Source: GCA-2747515 sp964427825 (lineage in GTDB: Bacteria; Patescibacteriota; Minisyncoccia; Moranbacterales; GCA-2747515). From it: a stretch of DNA of 27,881 bases. Location of the stretch: NCBI GenBank assembly GCA_964427825.1, contig CAYRUU010000011.1:1-27881 (forward strand). Reading direction: 5' to 3'. Below are positions 12,305-20,190 of this stretch, one piece after another. Within the stretch, counting starts at the first letter, position 1. Each line of letters begins with the position of its first letter. The notes under the pieces were generated by a model, which saw nothing but the letters and a program-made list of their open reading frames with translations, ran no database searches and was not told the origin of the DNA. The position numbers and the translations under genes were made by a program.

Positions 12305-13720
12305 ATGTTGACGTTCTACAACACCCTCACTAAACACAAAGATGCTTTTACATCCATCAACCCCGGCAAAGTCGGCATGTATACATGCGGCCCCACTGTC
12401 TACAGCTACATTCACATCGGCAATCTGCGCGCCTATAGCAACGCCGACCTGATCCGCCGCTATCTCACCTATCGCGGCTATGAAGTGCGTATGATCAAAA
12501 ACATCACCGACGTCGGGCACCTCACCGATGACGACGTGGCGCAAGGCGACAGTGGCGACGACAAAATGGCGAAGGCCGCCGCCAAAGAAAAAAAGACCCC
12601 ACAGGAAATCGCGCATTTTTATGAACAGTATGCGCTGGACACGCAAGAAAAAATGAACATTCTTCCCGCGCACTACAACCCGCGCGCCACGGAACACATC
12701 CCACATATGATCCGCCTCATTGAAACACTGATCGCAAAGGGGCACGCCTATGAAAAAAACGGCAATGTGTTTTTTGACGTGGCCTCTTTTGATCGCTATG
12801 GTGCGCTCAGTGGCAATACTGTGGCAAAGCTCGCCATCGGCGCGCGCTTGGAAGACCCGCATCCCGACAAGCGCAACCAGTGGGACTTTGCGCTGTGGCT
12901 CAAGGCACCGGCACACCATCTCATGAAATGGGATGCGCCATGGTCCGTGGGTTATCCGGGATGGCATATTGAATGCTCGGCGATGAGTATGGACTATTTG
13001 GGTCCGACATTTGACATCCATACCGGCGGCGAAGACAATATCTTCCCTCACCACGAAGCGGAAATCGCGCAATCTGAATCCGCCAACGGCGTGCCGTTTG
13101 CGCACTTTTGGCTGCACACACGCCACCTGCAAGTAGACAGCGCAAAAATGAGCAAATCCAAAGGCAACATGTACACACTAGAAGACATTACTGATCGCGG
13201 CTTTGACCCCATGGATTTGCGCATGCTCTTTCTCCTCTCGCACTATCGCTCGCAAATGAACTTCACATGGAACGCTCTCACGCAAGCACAAAAAAACCGT
13301 CGCACACTTTTGGGCGCAGTGGAACGCCTCGCACAAAGTGACCCCAACGGCGCAACACTAGATATCGCCACCAATCGCACGGACTTTGACAATGCCATGG
13401 ACGACGATCTCAACACACCTCTCGCCATCACGATACTCTTGCGCCTCGCAACAACCATCAATGCACACACAACTAACACGCCGCTTGCCAACGCCGACGA
13501 CGTCCGTACCTTCCTCACAAAAACACTCACCACACTTGGCATCCGCACGGAAACACACACTGATCCAATTCCCACCGATATCCTCGCCACTGCCACCGCC
13601 CGCGATGCCGCCCGCGATGCCAAAGACTTTGCCACATCCGACGCTTTGCGCGATGACCTCCTTGCCAAAGGCTATGTCGTCACCGACACCCCCGACGGCA
13701 CAAAAGTTTCCAAACAATAA
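12305..13720 (+). CDS. cysS: Cysteinyl-tRNA synthetase
   Basis: Class I synthetase that charges tRNA-Cys. The start at 12305 (MLTFYNTLTKHKDAF) gives 471 residues. The zinc-site and HIGH region are CGPTVYSYIHIGN (Cys28, HIGN 37-40, the normal variant for CysRS). Further zinc and active-site motifs are GWHIECSAMS and GGEDNIFPHHEAEIAQSE, and the KMSKS loop is KMSKSKGN. A helical anticodon-recognition region follows, ending RDAKDFATSDALRDDLLAKGYVVTDTPDGTKV, typical of CysRS. A longer frame from 12287 includes leader bases and is rejected. It converges with the gene at 13768 and shares the hairpin between them. Confidence 0.98.
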   Translation: MLTFYNTLTKHKDAFTSINPGKVGMYTCGPTVYSYIHIGNLRAYSNADLIRRYLTYRGYEVRMIKNITDVGHLTDDDVAQGDSGDDKMAKAAAKEKKTPQEIAHFYEQYALDTQEKMNILPAHYNPRATEHIPHMIRLIETLIAKGHAYEKNGNVFFDVASFDRYGALSGNTVAKLAIGARLEDPHPDKRNQWDFALWLKAPAHHLMKWDAPWSVGYPGWHIECSAMSMDYLGPTFDIHTGGEDNIFPHHEAEIAQSESANGVPFAHFWLHTRHLQVDSAKMSKSKGNMYTLEDITDRGFDPMDLRMLFLLSHYRSQMNFTWNALTQAQKNRRTLLGAVERLAQSDPNGATLDIATNRTDFDNAMDDDLNTPLAITILLRLATTINAHTTNTPLANADDVRTFLTKTLTTLGIRTETHTDPIPTDILATATARDAARDAKDFATSDALRDDLLAKGYVVTDTPDGTKVSKQ

Positions 13721-13724
13721 AAAC

Positions 13725-13747
13725 CCGCACACGCTCAGCATGTGCGG
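13725..13747 (-). terminator. Hairpin between cysS and the carrier-protein-like gene
   Basis: CCGCACATGC/GCGTGTGCGG (10 bp, TGA loop, read on the minus strand) is followed by GTTTTTATTG. It is a good terminator for the minus-strand gene and sits 5 bases after the cysS stop, so it probably serves both convergent genes. Confidence 0.85.
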
Positions 13748-13767
13748 ACATTATAAGGAAAAGACGG

Positions 13768-14007
13768 CTATGTCTTCCCTGTTTTTTGAATGTGAGCGAC
13801 CATATCACCCACAGTCATTGCCTCCACAGCAAGACCGTCCAGCGTATCAATGGAAAATACTTCTTCCAGTACCCGCAACACGTCCGCAAGATCTTGCCAT
13901 GTGGTACAGATCCCATTGATGATGAGCGCCCCCGATGCCACATCATCATAGTCAATGCCAAGTGTTTTTGCAATAACGCACAGCATTTTTTGCTCAACAG
14001 TCACCAT
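13768..14007 (-). CDS. Acyl-carrier-protein-like protein without the carrier serine
   Basis: A 79-residue acidic protein whose layout resembles acyl carrier protein. It has an N-terminal helix (VEQKMLCVIAKTLGI), a central LADVLRVLEEVFSID helix that aligns with the ACP recognition helix (..VELVMALEEEF), and a C-terminal MTVGDMVAHIQ matching TVGD/YI. Where ACP has D-S-L, this protein reads T-W-Q, so the phosphopantetheine-accepting serine is absent. It is therefore unlikely to carry acyl groups and may be a regulatory or structural partner. Start 14007 is preceded by TAGGAGTG. No fatty-acid or lipid genes lie next to it. The family assignment by eye is tentative. Confidence 0.7.
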   Translation of the reverse strand: MVTVEQKMLCVIAKTLGIDYDDVASGALIINGICTTWQDLADVLRVLEEVFSIDTLDGLAVEAMTVGDMVAHIQKTGKT

Positions 14008-14111
14008 GAATCACTCCTATGAATCCTAAAGAGTATTAAAGTACATGCCATTGCCACTATCATGATATAACCACAGTTGTCATTTTTGATCAATGGTCCA
14101 CTGCATACAAA

Positions 14112-14139
14112 AACCACCCCGCAATGTATCGAGGTGGTT
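14112..14139 (-). terminator. Terminator after rpsI
   Basis: The minus-strand stem AACCACCTCG/CGGGGTGGTT (10 bp with one G-U pair, 8-nt loop) is followed by TTTG, about 56 bases after the rpsI stop. It ends the ribosomal protein operon. Confidence 0.75.
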
Positions 14140-14194
14140 GTGAAAAAACGGAGAGAGAATACAGACGAAGAGAAAACAAGAATGTGAGTAGCAT

Positions 14195-14653
14195 CTAGCG
14201 CTTACTCCACTGTGGCGCGCGGCGCGCCTTGCGAAGCCCCGGTTTTTTGCGCTCCACCTGACGCGAATCACGTGTGAGCAATCCCTCCACCTTGAGCGAC
14301 GGACGTAATGCCTCATCATAGCGCACCAACGCACGCGCCATACCCATCTTGACCGCGTCGGCCTGTCCAGACGGACCACCGCCCTTGACCACTACAGAAA
14401 CGGCACATTTTTCATACAAGCCCGTAGCCTTCAACGATGCGAGAAAAGCCTCTTTCTGTGTCGCTGTTGTAAAATACGCATCAAACGGCTTGCCATTGAC
14501 CACAAGTCCTGTGTTGTCCACAGCACCTTTGACATCACAATACACGCGCACCTGCGCCACCGCCGTCTTGCGTCGTCCCACGCCATAGTGATACACACCG
14601 GCAAAAAGCGCAGAATCGTTTTTCTTTGTTGTCTCCTTCGTTGTCGCCATCAT
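14195..14653 (-). CDS. rpsI: Ribosomal protein S9
   Basis: S9 has a long C-terminal tail that reaches the P-site tRNA. The 152-residue protein contains YHYGVGRRKTAVAQVRVY, VVNGKPFDAYF, the VKGGGPSGQADAVKMGMARAL signature and the terminal GLLTRDSRQVERKKPGLRKARRAPQWSKR. The very last residues, SKR, are those that contact tRNA. An N-terminal extension of about 18 residues (Thr/Lys-rich) precedes the conserved part. Two consecutive ATGs (14653, 14650) are possible starts. It is the last gene of the operon, after rplM, the common bacterial pair. Confidence 0.97.
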   Translation of the reverse strand: MMATTKETTKKNDSALFAGVYHYGVGRRKTAVAQVRVYCDVKGAVDNTGLVVNGKPFDAYFTTATQKEAFLASLKATGLYEKCAVSVVVKGGGPSGQADAVKMGMARALVRYDEALRPSLKVEGLLTRDSRQVERKKPGLRKARRAPQWSKR

Positions 14654-14679
14654 ACACTCAATAAAATTAGTTGCAAAAA

Positions 14680-15069
14680 TTATGCATGTGTCACATCAAT
14701 GTGCTCTGTATACGCCGCATCATTATAAATAAAAAGACGTTTTTGCATAGCGCGACCCAGTTTATTTTTCGGCAACATGCCCTTCACGGCAATGCGAATA
14801 ATCTCACTTGCGTCCTTTTCACGCTGTTCTTGCACTGTTGTCGTGCGAATTCCGCCAGCGTAGCCTGTATAGCGATGATACTTCTTATCACGTTCCTTTG
14901 TGCCAGTCAGGTGCACACCCGCAGCGTTAATCACCACAACCGTGACACCGCTGTCAATGTGCGGTGCATAGTCAACGCGATCCTTTCCGGAAATCACCGT
15001 TGCGATTTCCGTCGCTAGACGTCCGAGTACCTTGTTTTGTGCATCAAAAAGATGAGTTTGTCGTTCCAT
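14680..15069 (-). CDS. rplM: Ribosomal protein L13
   Basis: L13 is an early-assembling 50S protein. From MERQTHLFDAQNKVLGRLATEIA at 15069 it is 129 residues. Conserved regions are the N-terminal VLGRLA, VVVINAAGVHLTGTKERDKKYHRYTGYAGGIR and AVKGMLPKNKLGRAMQKRLFIYNDAAYTEH. A GTG at 15078 would add three residues and overlap the rplQ stop by four bases, also a plausible coupled start. It lies between rplQ and rpsI. Confidence 0.97.
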   Translation of the reverse strand: MERQTHLFDAQNKVLGRLATEIATVISGKDRVDYAPHIDSGVTVVVINAAGVHLTGTKERDKKYHRYTGYAGGIRTTTVQEQREKDASEIIRIAVKGMLPKNKLGRAMQKRLFIYNDAAYTEHIDVTHA

Positions 15070-15074
15070 GATCG

Positions 15075-15554
15075 TCACGTCAATGAATTATCCGATGGTG
15101 CCGCTGTTGTTTCAGCATGTGCCGTCGCCTCTGCCTCTACGTCGCTTTTTCGCGTTGTCTTTTTTGCGGTCATTGGTGTTTTTGCAACTTCCTGTGCGCG
15201 GTCCACAAGTTCAATAATCGCCATCCGTGCGCTGTCGCTTGTACGCGGCACACACTTGATCACACGTGTGTATCCACTGACACGCGTAGCAAAGCGCTGC
15301 ATGTCCGCGCGCAATACAGCAATCGCCTGCGGTGAGATCTCGCCGTCCAACTTGCGCACCATTTCCATAGGACGATCCGCCGCACGTTTGGCCTTGGTGA
15401 TGATTTTGTCTACGGCATTCTTGGTTTCCTTTGCCTTGGCTTCCGTTGTGCGAATGCGCCCGTGGACAATCACACTACTCACAAGACTGTACAATAATGC
15501 CTTGCGCTGTGCACGTACGCGTCCAAATTGTCGTCCCACTTTTCTGTTCTTCAT
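15075..15554 (-). CDS. rplQ: Ribosomal protein L17
   Basis: L17 lies near the exit of the peptide tunnel. The 159-residue protein has the family N-terminus (MKNRKVGRQFGRVRAQRKALLYSLVSSVI) and TTEAKAKETKNAVDKIITKAKR. The C-terminal part of the family domain includes SGYTRVIKCVPRTSDSARMAIIELVD. After about residue 125 there is an added low-complexity tail rich in Lys/Thr, then Ala/Glu/Thr, that ordinary L17 (about 120-130 residues) lacks. It follows rpoA by 22 bases, the classical alpha-operon order. Confidence 0.97.
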   Translation of the reverse strand: MKNRKVGRQFGRVRAQRKALLYSLVSSVIVHGRIRTTEAKAKETKNAVDKIITKAKRAADRPMEMVRKLDGEISPQAIAVLRADMQRFATRVSGYTRVIKCVPRTSDSARMAIIELVDRAQEVAKTPMTAKKTTRKSDVEAEATAHAETTAAPSDNSLT

Positions 15555-15576
15555 GACCTTATGCTAAAAAATATCA

Positions 15577-16311
15577 TTATTCTTTGTCATCAACGTCATC
15601 ATTCGCATGGTCCTCCGTTGCCACACCGCCGGTTGCTGATAATGCGCTAAATTGCTCCACCAAAATATCCACAGCCTGCTCAAACGCTTCTTGCGGCGCA
15701 ATACTTCCATCCGTGACGATCTCCAACGACACCTTTTCATAGTCCGTGCGCTTACCAACACGCATGTTCTCCACATTGTAGTTCACGCGCTTGACAGGTG
15801 TATACACCGCATCAATCATAATGGAACCTACCTCCTTCTCCGCGTTCTGATACTGATCCGTGGATACGTAACCAATCCCCTTCTCAATTGTTAGCTCCAT
15901 TTCCAATGATGCCTTCTTGTCCGTAATGGTCGCAATATGCTGCTCGGGATCCACGATCTCCAGACCCGTTGCTGTTTTGAGATCGCCAGCAGTAATCGCT
16001 CCCTCGCCCTTAGCGGAGATTGTTGCCGTCATCTTCTCATTGCCCTCCATGCGCAAACGCACATGTTTCAGATTCAAAATGATCTGCACGGTGTCCTCCA
16101 ATACACCCTCAATGGATGAAAACTCATGCGCCACACCTTTGATTTTGACGGATGTGATTGCCGCACCCTCAATGGACGACAACAGCACGCGACGAATCGC
16201 ATTGCCAAGTGTCGTCCCATAGCCAGGATAGCATCCAGGAATCTCCACAGTACCTGCATGTTCCTTGCCGTCAGTATATTGCGAAGGCTGCGGGATGGGA
16301 ATAATTGCCAT
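15577..16311 (-). CDS. rpoA: RNA polymerase alpha subunit lacking the C-terminal domain
   Basis: Alpha dimerises to seed assembly of beta and beta'. The 244-residue protein covers the N-terminal domain. It has PGYGTTLGNAIRRVLLSSIEGAAITSVKI (dimer and beta-contact region), HEFSSIEGVLEDTVQIILNLK, IVDPEQHIATIT, YVSTDQYQ and the closing DYEKVSLEIVTDGSIAPQEAFEQAVDILVEQF. Usual alpha is about 310-330 residues and carries an 80-residue C-terminal domain that binds UP elements and activators. Here the frame ends with a short acidic tail (DHANDDVDDKE) and rplQ begins 22 bases later, so there is no room for that domain. No frameshift is evident. Confidence 0.96.
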   Translation of the reverse strand: MAIIPIPQPSQYTDGKEHAGTVEIPGCYPGYGTTLGNAIRRVLLSSIEGAAITSVKIKGVAHEFSSIEGVLEDTVQIILNLKHVRLRMEGNEKMTATISAKGEGAITAGDLKTATGLEIVDPEQHIATITDKKASLEMELTIEKGIGYVSTDQYQNAEKEVGSIMIDAVYTPVKRVNYNVENMRVGKRTDYEKVSLEIVTDGSIAPQEAFEQAVDILVEQFSALSATGGVATEDHANDDVDDKE

Positions 16312-16347
16312 AAAATTGTATTTAAAAAATTATGAAAGGGATAAAAA

Positions 16348-16968
16348 TTACTTGGAATAAAACTCCACGATGATCTGCGCGTTGATGTGTGCATCACAGT
16401 CCTCACGCTTCGGTAACGCTATGATAGACCCTTTCCATGATTTTTGATCTAAACTCAACCATCCCGGCACACTCTTTTTGTGCGTAATATACTGCTCTTG
16501 ATTCTTGAAATAGCCGTTATCTTTCTTGTGTGGATTGACGGTAATCTCATCACCCACCTTCACTTCATAGGATGGGATGGTCATTTTCTTGCCATTGACA
16601 TAGATCATGCCGTGACTCACTACCTGCCGCGCCTGCGGACGCGTATTGGCAAAGCCCAAGCGGTACACCACGTTATCCAAACGCTGTTCCAAGCGTGCCA
16701 ACAATAAGTCACCCGTCACACCGGGACGACTTTTTACATCTTCATAATGCTTACGAAACTGTTTTTCCAAAATGCCATAGACATACTTTGCCTTTTGCTT
16801 CATGAGCAACTGCTTGCCGTATTCACTCTTGTTGCGTCCGAAACTTTTGCCGTGCATACCCGGCGCGTAATTCTTGCGCGCCAAAATACGGTCGTATTTA
16901 TCTGAACCGTAGAGATTCTCGCCAAAGCGGCGGCAGATTTTGGATTTTGACCCTCTGTGTCGTGCCAT
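16348..16968 (-). CDS. rpsD: Ribosomal protein S4
   Basis: S4 starts assembly of the 30S 5' domain and helps accuracy and helicase activity at mRNA entry. The 206-residue protein begins MARHRGSKSKICRRFGENLYGSDKY. It contains NYAPGMHGKSFGRNKSEYGKQLLMKQKAKYVYGILEKQFRKHY and then the S4 RNA-binding domain (RLDNVVYRLGFANTRPQARQVVSHGMIYVNGKKMTIPSYEVKVGDEI). The four-cysteine zinc motif of some S4 proteins is absent; only one cysteine lies in that region. It is in the standard place between rpsK and rpoA. Confidence 0.98.
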   Translation of the reverse strand: MARHRGSKSKICRRFGENLYGSDKYDRILARKNYAPGMHGKSFGRNKSEYGKQLLMKQKAKYVYGILEKQFRKHYEDVKSRPGVTGDLLLARLEQRLDNVVYRLGFANTRPQARQVVSHGMIYVNGKKMTIPSYEVKVGDEITVNPHKKDNGYFKNQEQYITHKKSVPGWLSLDQKSWKGSIIALPKREDCDAHINAQIIVEFYSK

Positions 16969-17007
16969 AGTGATGAAAATGGTTTCCTGTTTACAAAAAA
17001 TACGTTA

Positions 17008-17493
17008 TTACACGCGACGCGGCTTGCGTTTACGGCAGCCGTTATGCGCAATCGGTGTGACGTCTTTGATGAGACTGATCTCAATGCCCCGTGCCGCCAA
17101 AGCGCGCATTGCTGCATCGCGACCACTCCCCACGCCACTCACATAAATCTGCAATTCCTTGATATTATGTTTTTGCACTTTTTCCCACAAGGCGTTGATA
17201 ATCTGCGACGCCGCATACGGCGTGGATTTCTTTGCGCCCTTAAAGCCGAGTGAACCGGAACTTGACCATCCCAACACTGCACCATTGAGATCCGTGATCG
17301 TCACAATCGTGTTGTTGTAGGTGGACTGCACGTGCGCCTGCCCCTTGCGGACCTGACGCGCACCGCTTTTTTTGTTGCGCTTCACCGGCGCGGTAGCTAC
17401 CTCCGCCTGCTCCGGTGTGTCGGATGTCGTTACCGCTTCGCCCGCGACGACATTCTGCTCCTGCTTTTTTGTTGTGGATGTTTGCTCGCTCAT
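17008..17493 (-). CDS. rpsK: Ribosomal protein S11
   Basis: S11 sits on the 30S platform next to the mRNA exit. The conserved domain starts near residue 50: GQAHVQSTYNNTIVTITDLNGAVLGWSSSGSLGFKGAKKSTPYAAS. It continues to VSGVGSGRDAAMRALAARGIEI and ends DVTPIAHNGCRKRKPRRV. An N-terminal extension of about 35 residues, rich in Thr, Glu, Gln and Ala, precedes the basic KRNKKSGARQVRKG, making 161 residues against about 129 in E. coli. The start at 17493 lacks a clear Shine-Dalgarno. Confidence 0.97.
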   Translation of the reverse strand: MSEQTSTTKKQEQNVVAGEAVTTSDTPEQAEVATAPVKRNKKSGARQVRKGQAHVQSTYNNTIVTITDLNGAVLGWSSSGSLGFKGAKKSTPYAASQIINALWEKVQKHNIKELQIYVSGVGSGRDAAMRALAARGIEISLIKDVTPIAHNGCRKRKPRRV

Positions 17494-17556
17494 GCGTCGG
17501 AATTATCACTTACAATAAAAATTTTGGTTATCACTATTCTTGCTGCTGCTAGCATC

Positions 17557-17946
17557 CTATGTCTTGGATGCCGCCGCGGCGCGACCGCTTCCCATCGTCA
17601 CGCGCTTGTTGCCGCGCACGGTACGGTTATTGGTCTTGGTGCGCTGTCCGCGTACCGGCAAACCTTTGTGATGCCGTGTGCCACGATAGGATCCAATTTC
17701 CTTGAGGCGGCGCACTGCCATCTTGCGGTCATGTCGCAGCTCGCCTTCCACGCGATATTCTTTTTCAATCGTGTCGCGCAAACGGTTCGCCTGTGCCTCC
17801 GTCAAGTCTTTGGTACGCAGCGATGCGTCAATCTTGAGTGATGCCAAAAGCTTCTTGCTCGTGGACGGACCAATGCCGTAGATGTACGTCAACGCCACAT
17901 CAATGCATTTGTCATCCGGAATGTTGATCCCCGCAATACGAATCAT
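17557..17946 (-). CDS. rpsM: Ribosomal protein S13
   Basis: S13 forms intersubunit bridges with L5 and contacts P-site tRNA. From MIRIAGINIPDDKCIDVALTYIYGIG at 17946 it is 129 residues. The helix-two-turn-helix region DLTEAQANRLRDTIEKEYRVEGELR and the signature RLKEIGSYRGTRHHKGLPVRGQRTKTNNRTVRG are intact, with a basic tail (RVTMGSGRAAAASKT). A TTG at 17958 would add four residues; the ATG fits the family better. It lies 24 bases after rpmJ. Confidence 0.98.
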   Translation of the reverse strand: MIRIAGINIPDDKCIDVALTYIYGIGPSTSKKLLASLKIDASLRTKDLTEAQANRLRDTIEKEYRVEGELRHDRKMAVRRLKEIGSYRGTRHHKGLPVRGQRTKTNNRTVRGNKRVTMGSGRAAAASKT

Positions 17947-17970
17947 AGGTGTAAACAATAATCAAAATAG

Positions 17971-18084
17971 TTAGCCTTGTCGTTGTTTGTGCTTCGGTGT
18001 GGCACAAATGACATATACGCGCCCGCGCCGACGGACGATTTTACACTGCTTGCAGATTTTCTTTGCTGATGCGCGAACTTTCAT
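17971..18084 (-). CDS. rpmJ: Ribosomal protein L36
   Basis: A 37-residue protein: MKVRASAKKICKQCKIVRRR, then GRVYVICATPKHKQRQG. It has the zinc-ribbon pattern Cys-X2-Cys ... Cys-X4-His of the zinc-binding L36 type, which stabilises the peptidyl-transferase region of the 50S. It sits between infA and rpsM, its usual place. Confidence 0.97.
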   Translation of the reverse strand: MKVRASAKKICKQCKIVRRRGRVYVICATPKHKQRQG

Positions 18085-18136
18085 GGTTGTACGTTGTTAC
18101 TTAATAGGATATGGTGCGGTGCACTTATGTGTCCAT

Positions 18137-18352
18137 TCACAAGCGGTGTGTGATCCGCCCCTTTGTGAGATCATACGGACTGATCTCCACTACCACACGA
18201 TCGCCCGGAAGGATTTTGATGTAGTGCACACGCATGCGCCCAGAAATATGCGCCAGAATCTCATGCCCATTGTCCAGCTTCACGCGAAACGTGGTGCTTG
18301 GCAGTGTTTCCAGCACTTCGCCTTCCATCTTAATCGTGTCTTTTTTTGCCAT
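18137..18352 (-). CDS. infA: Translation initiation factor IF-1
   Basis: IF-1 blocks the A site during initiation. The 71-residue OB-fold protein begins MAKKDTIKMEGEVLETLPSTTFRVKLDNGHEILAHISGRMR. It has the conserved HYIKILPGDRVVVEISPYDLTKGRITHRL end. The start at 18352 is preceded by AAGGAG at good spacing; the longer frame to 18400 lies in the leader. It is the first gene of the infA-rpmJ-rpsM-rpsK-rpsD-rpoA-rplQ-rplM-rpsI run. The secY, adk and map genes that often precede it are not here; a promoter and leader are instead. Confidence 0.98.
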   Translation of the reverse strand: MAKKDTIKMEGEVLETLPSTTFRVKLDNGHEILAHISGRMRVHYIKILPGDRVVVEISPYDLTKGRITHRL

Positions 18353-18391
18353 AATATCTCTCCTTGTTGCCTGCAATCCGCATGTAACGCC

Positions 18392-18464
18392 AAAAAACAA
18401 GAGGGTATGACTTCCGTGAATTCCATTCCTCAGTCATGTAGATCGCCCAATGGAATATCCTCTT
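18392..18464 (-). promoter_or_regulatory. Structured leader of the infA operon (attenuator candidate)
   Basis: On the minus-strand RNA, AAGAGG (18459-18464) can pair with CCTCTT (18399-18404), and ATTCCATT (18449-18456) with AATGGAAT (18420-18427). The outer stem is followed at once by GTTTTTT (18392-18398), like a terminator. A competing pair ATGACT (18432-18437) with AGTCAT (18407-18412) cannot form at the same time without a pseudoknot. Regulation is inferred. Confidence 0.45.
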
Positions 18465-18506
18465 CTTTTCGCCCTTACCGAATTGTGTTGAACATGTATC
18501 CCCTAT

Positions 18507-18533
18507 ACTATACAAAGACACGAAAGTTGTCAA
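18507..18533 (-). promoter_or_regulatory. Promoter of the infA ribosomal operon
   Basis: Minus strand: -35 TTGACA (18528-18533) and -10 TATAGT (18507-18512) with a short 15-base spacer. The overlapping TATAGG (18502-18507) is an alternative -10 at 20 bases. The leader to infA would be about 150 nt. Confidence 0.65.
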
Positions 18534-18540
18534 GGCGACG

Positions 18541-18703
18541 ATGACAACTCGTCAATGGCACGACACGGCCGCATCTTTTGTTGTTGCAACTTCTCGCTGG
18601 AGCGGACTTGTAGCCCGGTCCATTGGTTTGACGAAAACGATATGATCTGATCTATGAGATCGGATCAGAAAAAAGTAGTGCAAGCGGCAGCGACAAATCA
18701 CCA
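18541..18703. other. Non-coding stretch with a hairpin
   Basis: I find no convincing gene. A 10-bp hairpin (TGATCTGATC 18643-18652, GATCGGATCA 18658-18667, one G-U pair) lies 36 bases before the small ORF at 18704. A TTGACG at 18628-18633 could be a -35, but the -10 spaced from it (TCTATG) is poor. Confidence 0.35.
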
Positions 18704-18868
18704 ATGACACATTGCTACTGCAGTGTTATCGGACTTTGCACGACGGTGATTGCAATTGCTGCGGTGGGGATGTGGCATGTGAGCAACAATGCGCGCCATA
18801 CTGATACTGCAGAGAAAACAGGCTTACCCCTCGCACAAACGTCGTCTCCTCTGATGGGAATGAAGTAA
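18704..18868 (+). CDS. Possible small membrane protein (54 aa)
   Basis: This is an ORF of 54 codons. It begins MTHCYCSVIGLCTTVIAIAA, which is one hydrophobic segment with three cysteines. It continues VGMWHVSNNARH, then a polar Thr/Ser-rich tail ending SSPLMGMK. One N-terminal span with a short soluble tail would fit a small anchored or secreted protein. There is no Shine-Dalgarno (leader AAATCACCA), but many genes here lack one. A strong plus-strand terminator about 75 bases downstream implies that something on this strand is transcribed; that could equally be a non-coding RNA. Family unknown. Confidence 0.35.
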   Translation: MTHCYCSVIGLCTTVIAIAAVGMWHVSNNARHTDTAEKTGLPLAQTSSPLMGMK

Positions 18869-18943
18869 CACATGCGCAAAGTATAGACTTACATCTACGA
18901 AAGCATTGCCTTCTAGTGTACATGAACCTTCATGCAAACAAAT

Positions 18944-18976
18944 ACCCCTAATTGTGCACAGTTAGGGGTGTTTTTT
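18944..18976 (+). terminator. Plus-strand terminator upstream of prfA
   Basis: ACCCCTAA/TTAGGGGT (8 bp, loop containing the palindrome TGTGCACA) is followed by GTTTTTT. It would end a transcript coming from 18541-18940 and insulate prfA. Confidence 0.85.
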
Positions 18977-19030
18977 ATTGTATGGGGTTTTGCTTGCACA
19001 TTTTGCGTCGCGACGCTCCGCGCACGATTG

Positions 19031-19059
19031 TTGACGATACTCCCAAAAACCGCTACAGT
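19031..19059 (+). promoter_or_regulatory. Promoter of prfA
   Basis: -35 TTGACG (19031-19036), 17-base spacer, -10 TACAGT (19054-19059), about 17 bases before the likely transcript start and 24 bases before the prfA ATG. Confidence 0.65.
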
Positions 19060-19082
19060 AACAAAGAGAAAACACTCATTTT

Positions 19083-20168
<1,086 letters not shown>

Positions 20169-20190
20169 TACTTCGTACTATATACAACGT

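Noticed and set aside
12284..13132. Antisense frame of 282 codons within cysS
   Set aside because: It lies wholly opposite intact CysRS motifs and carries no domain or start signal.
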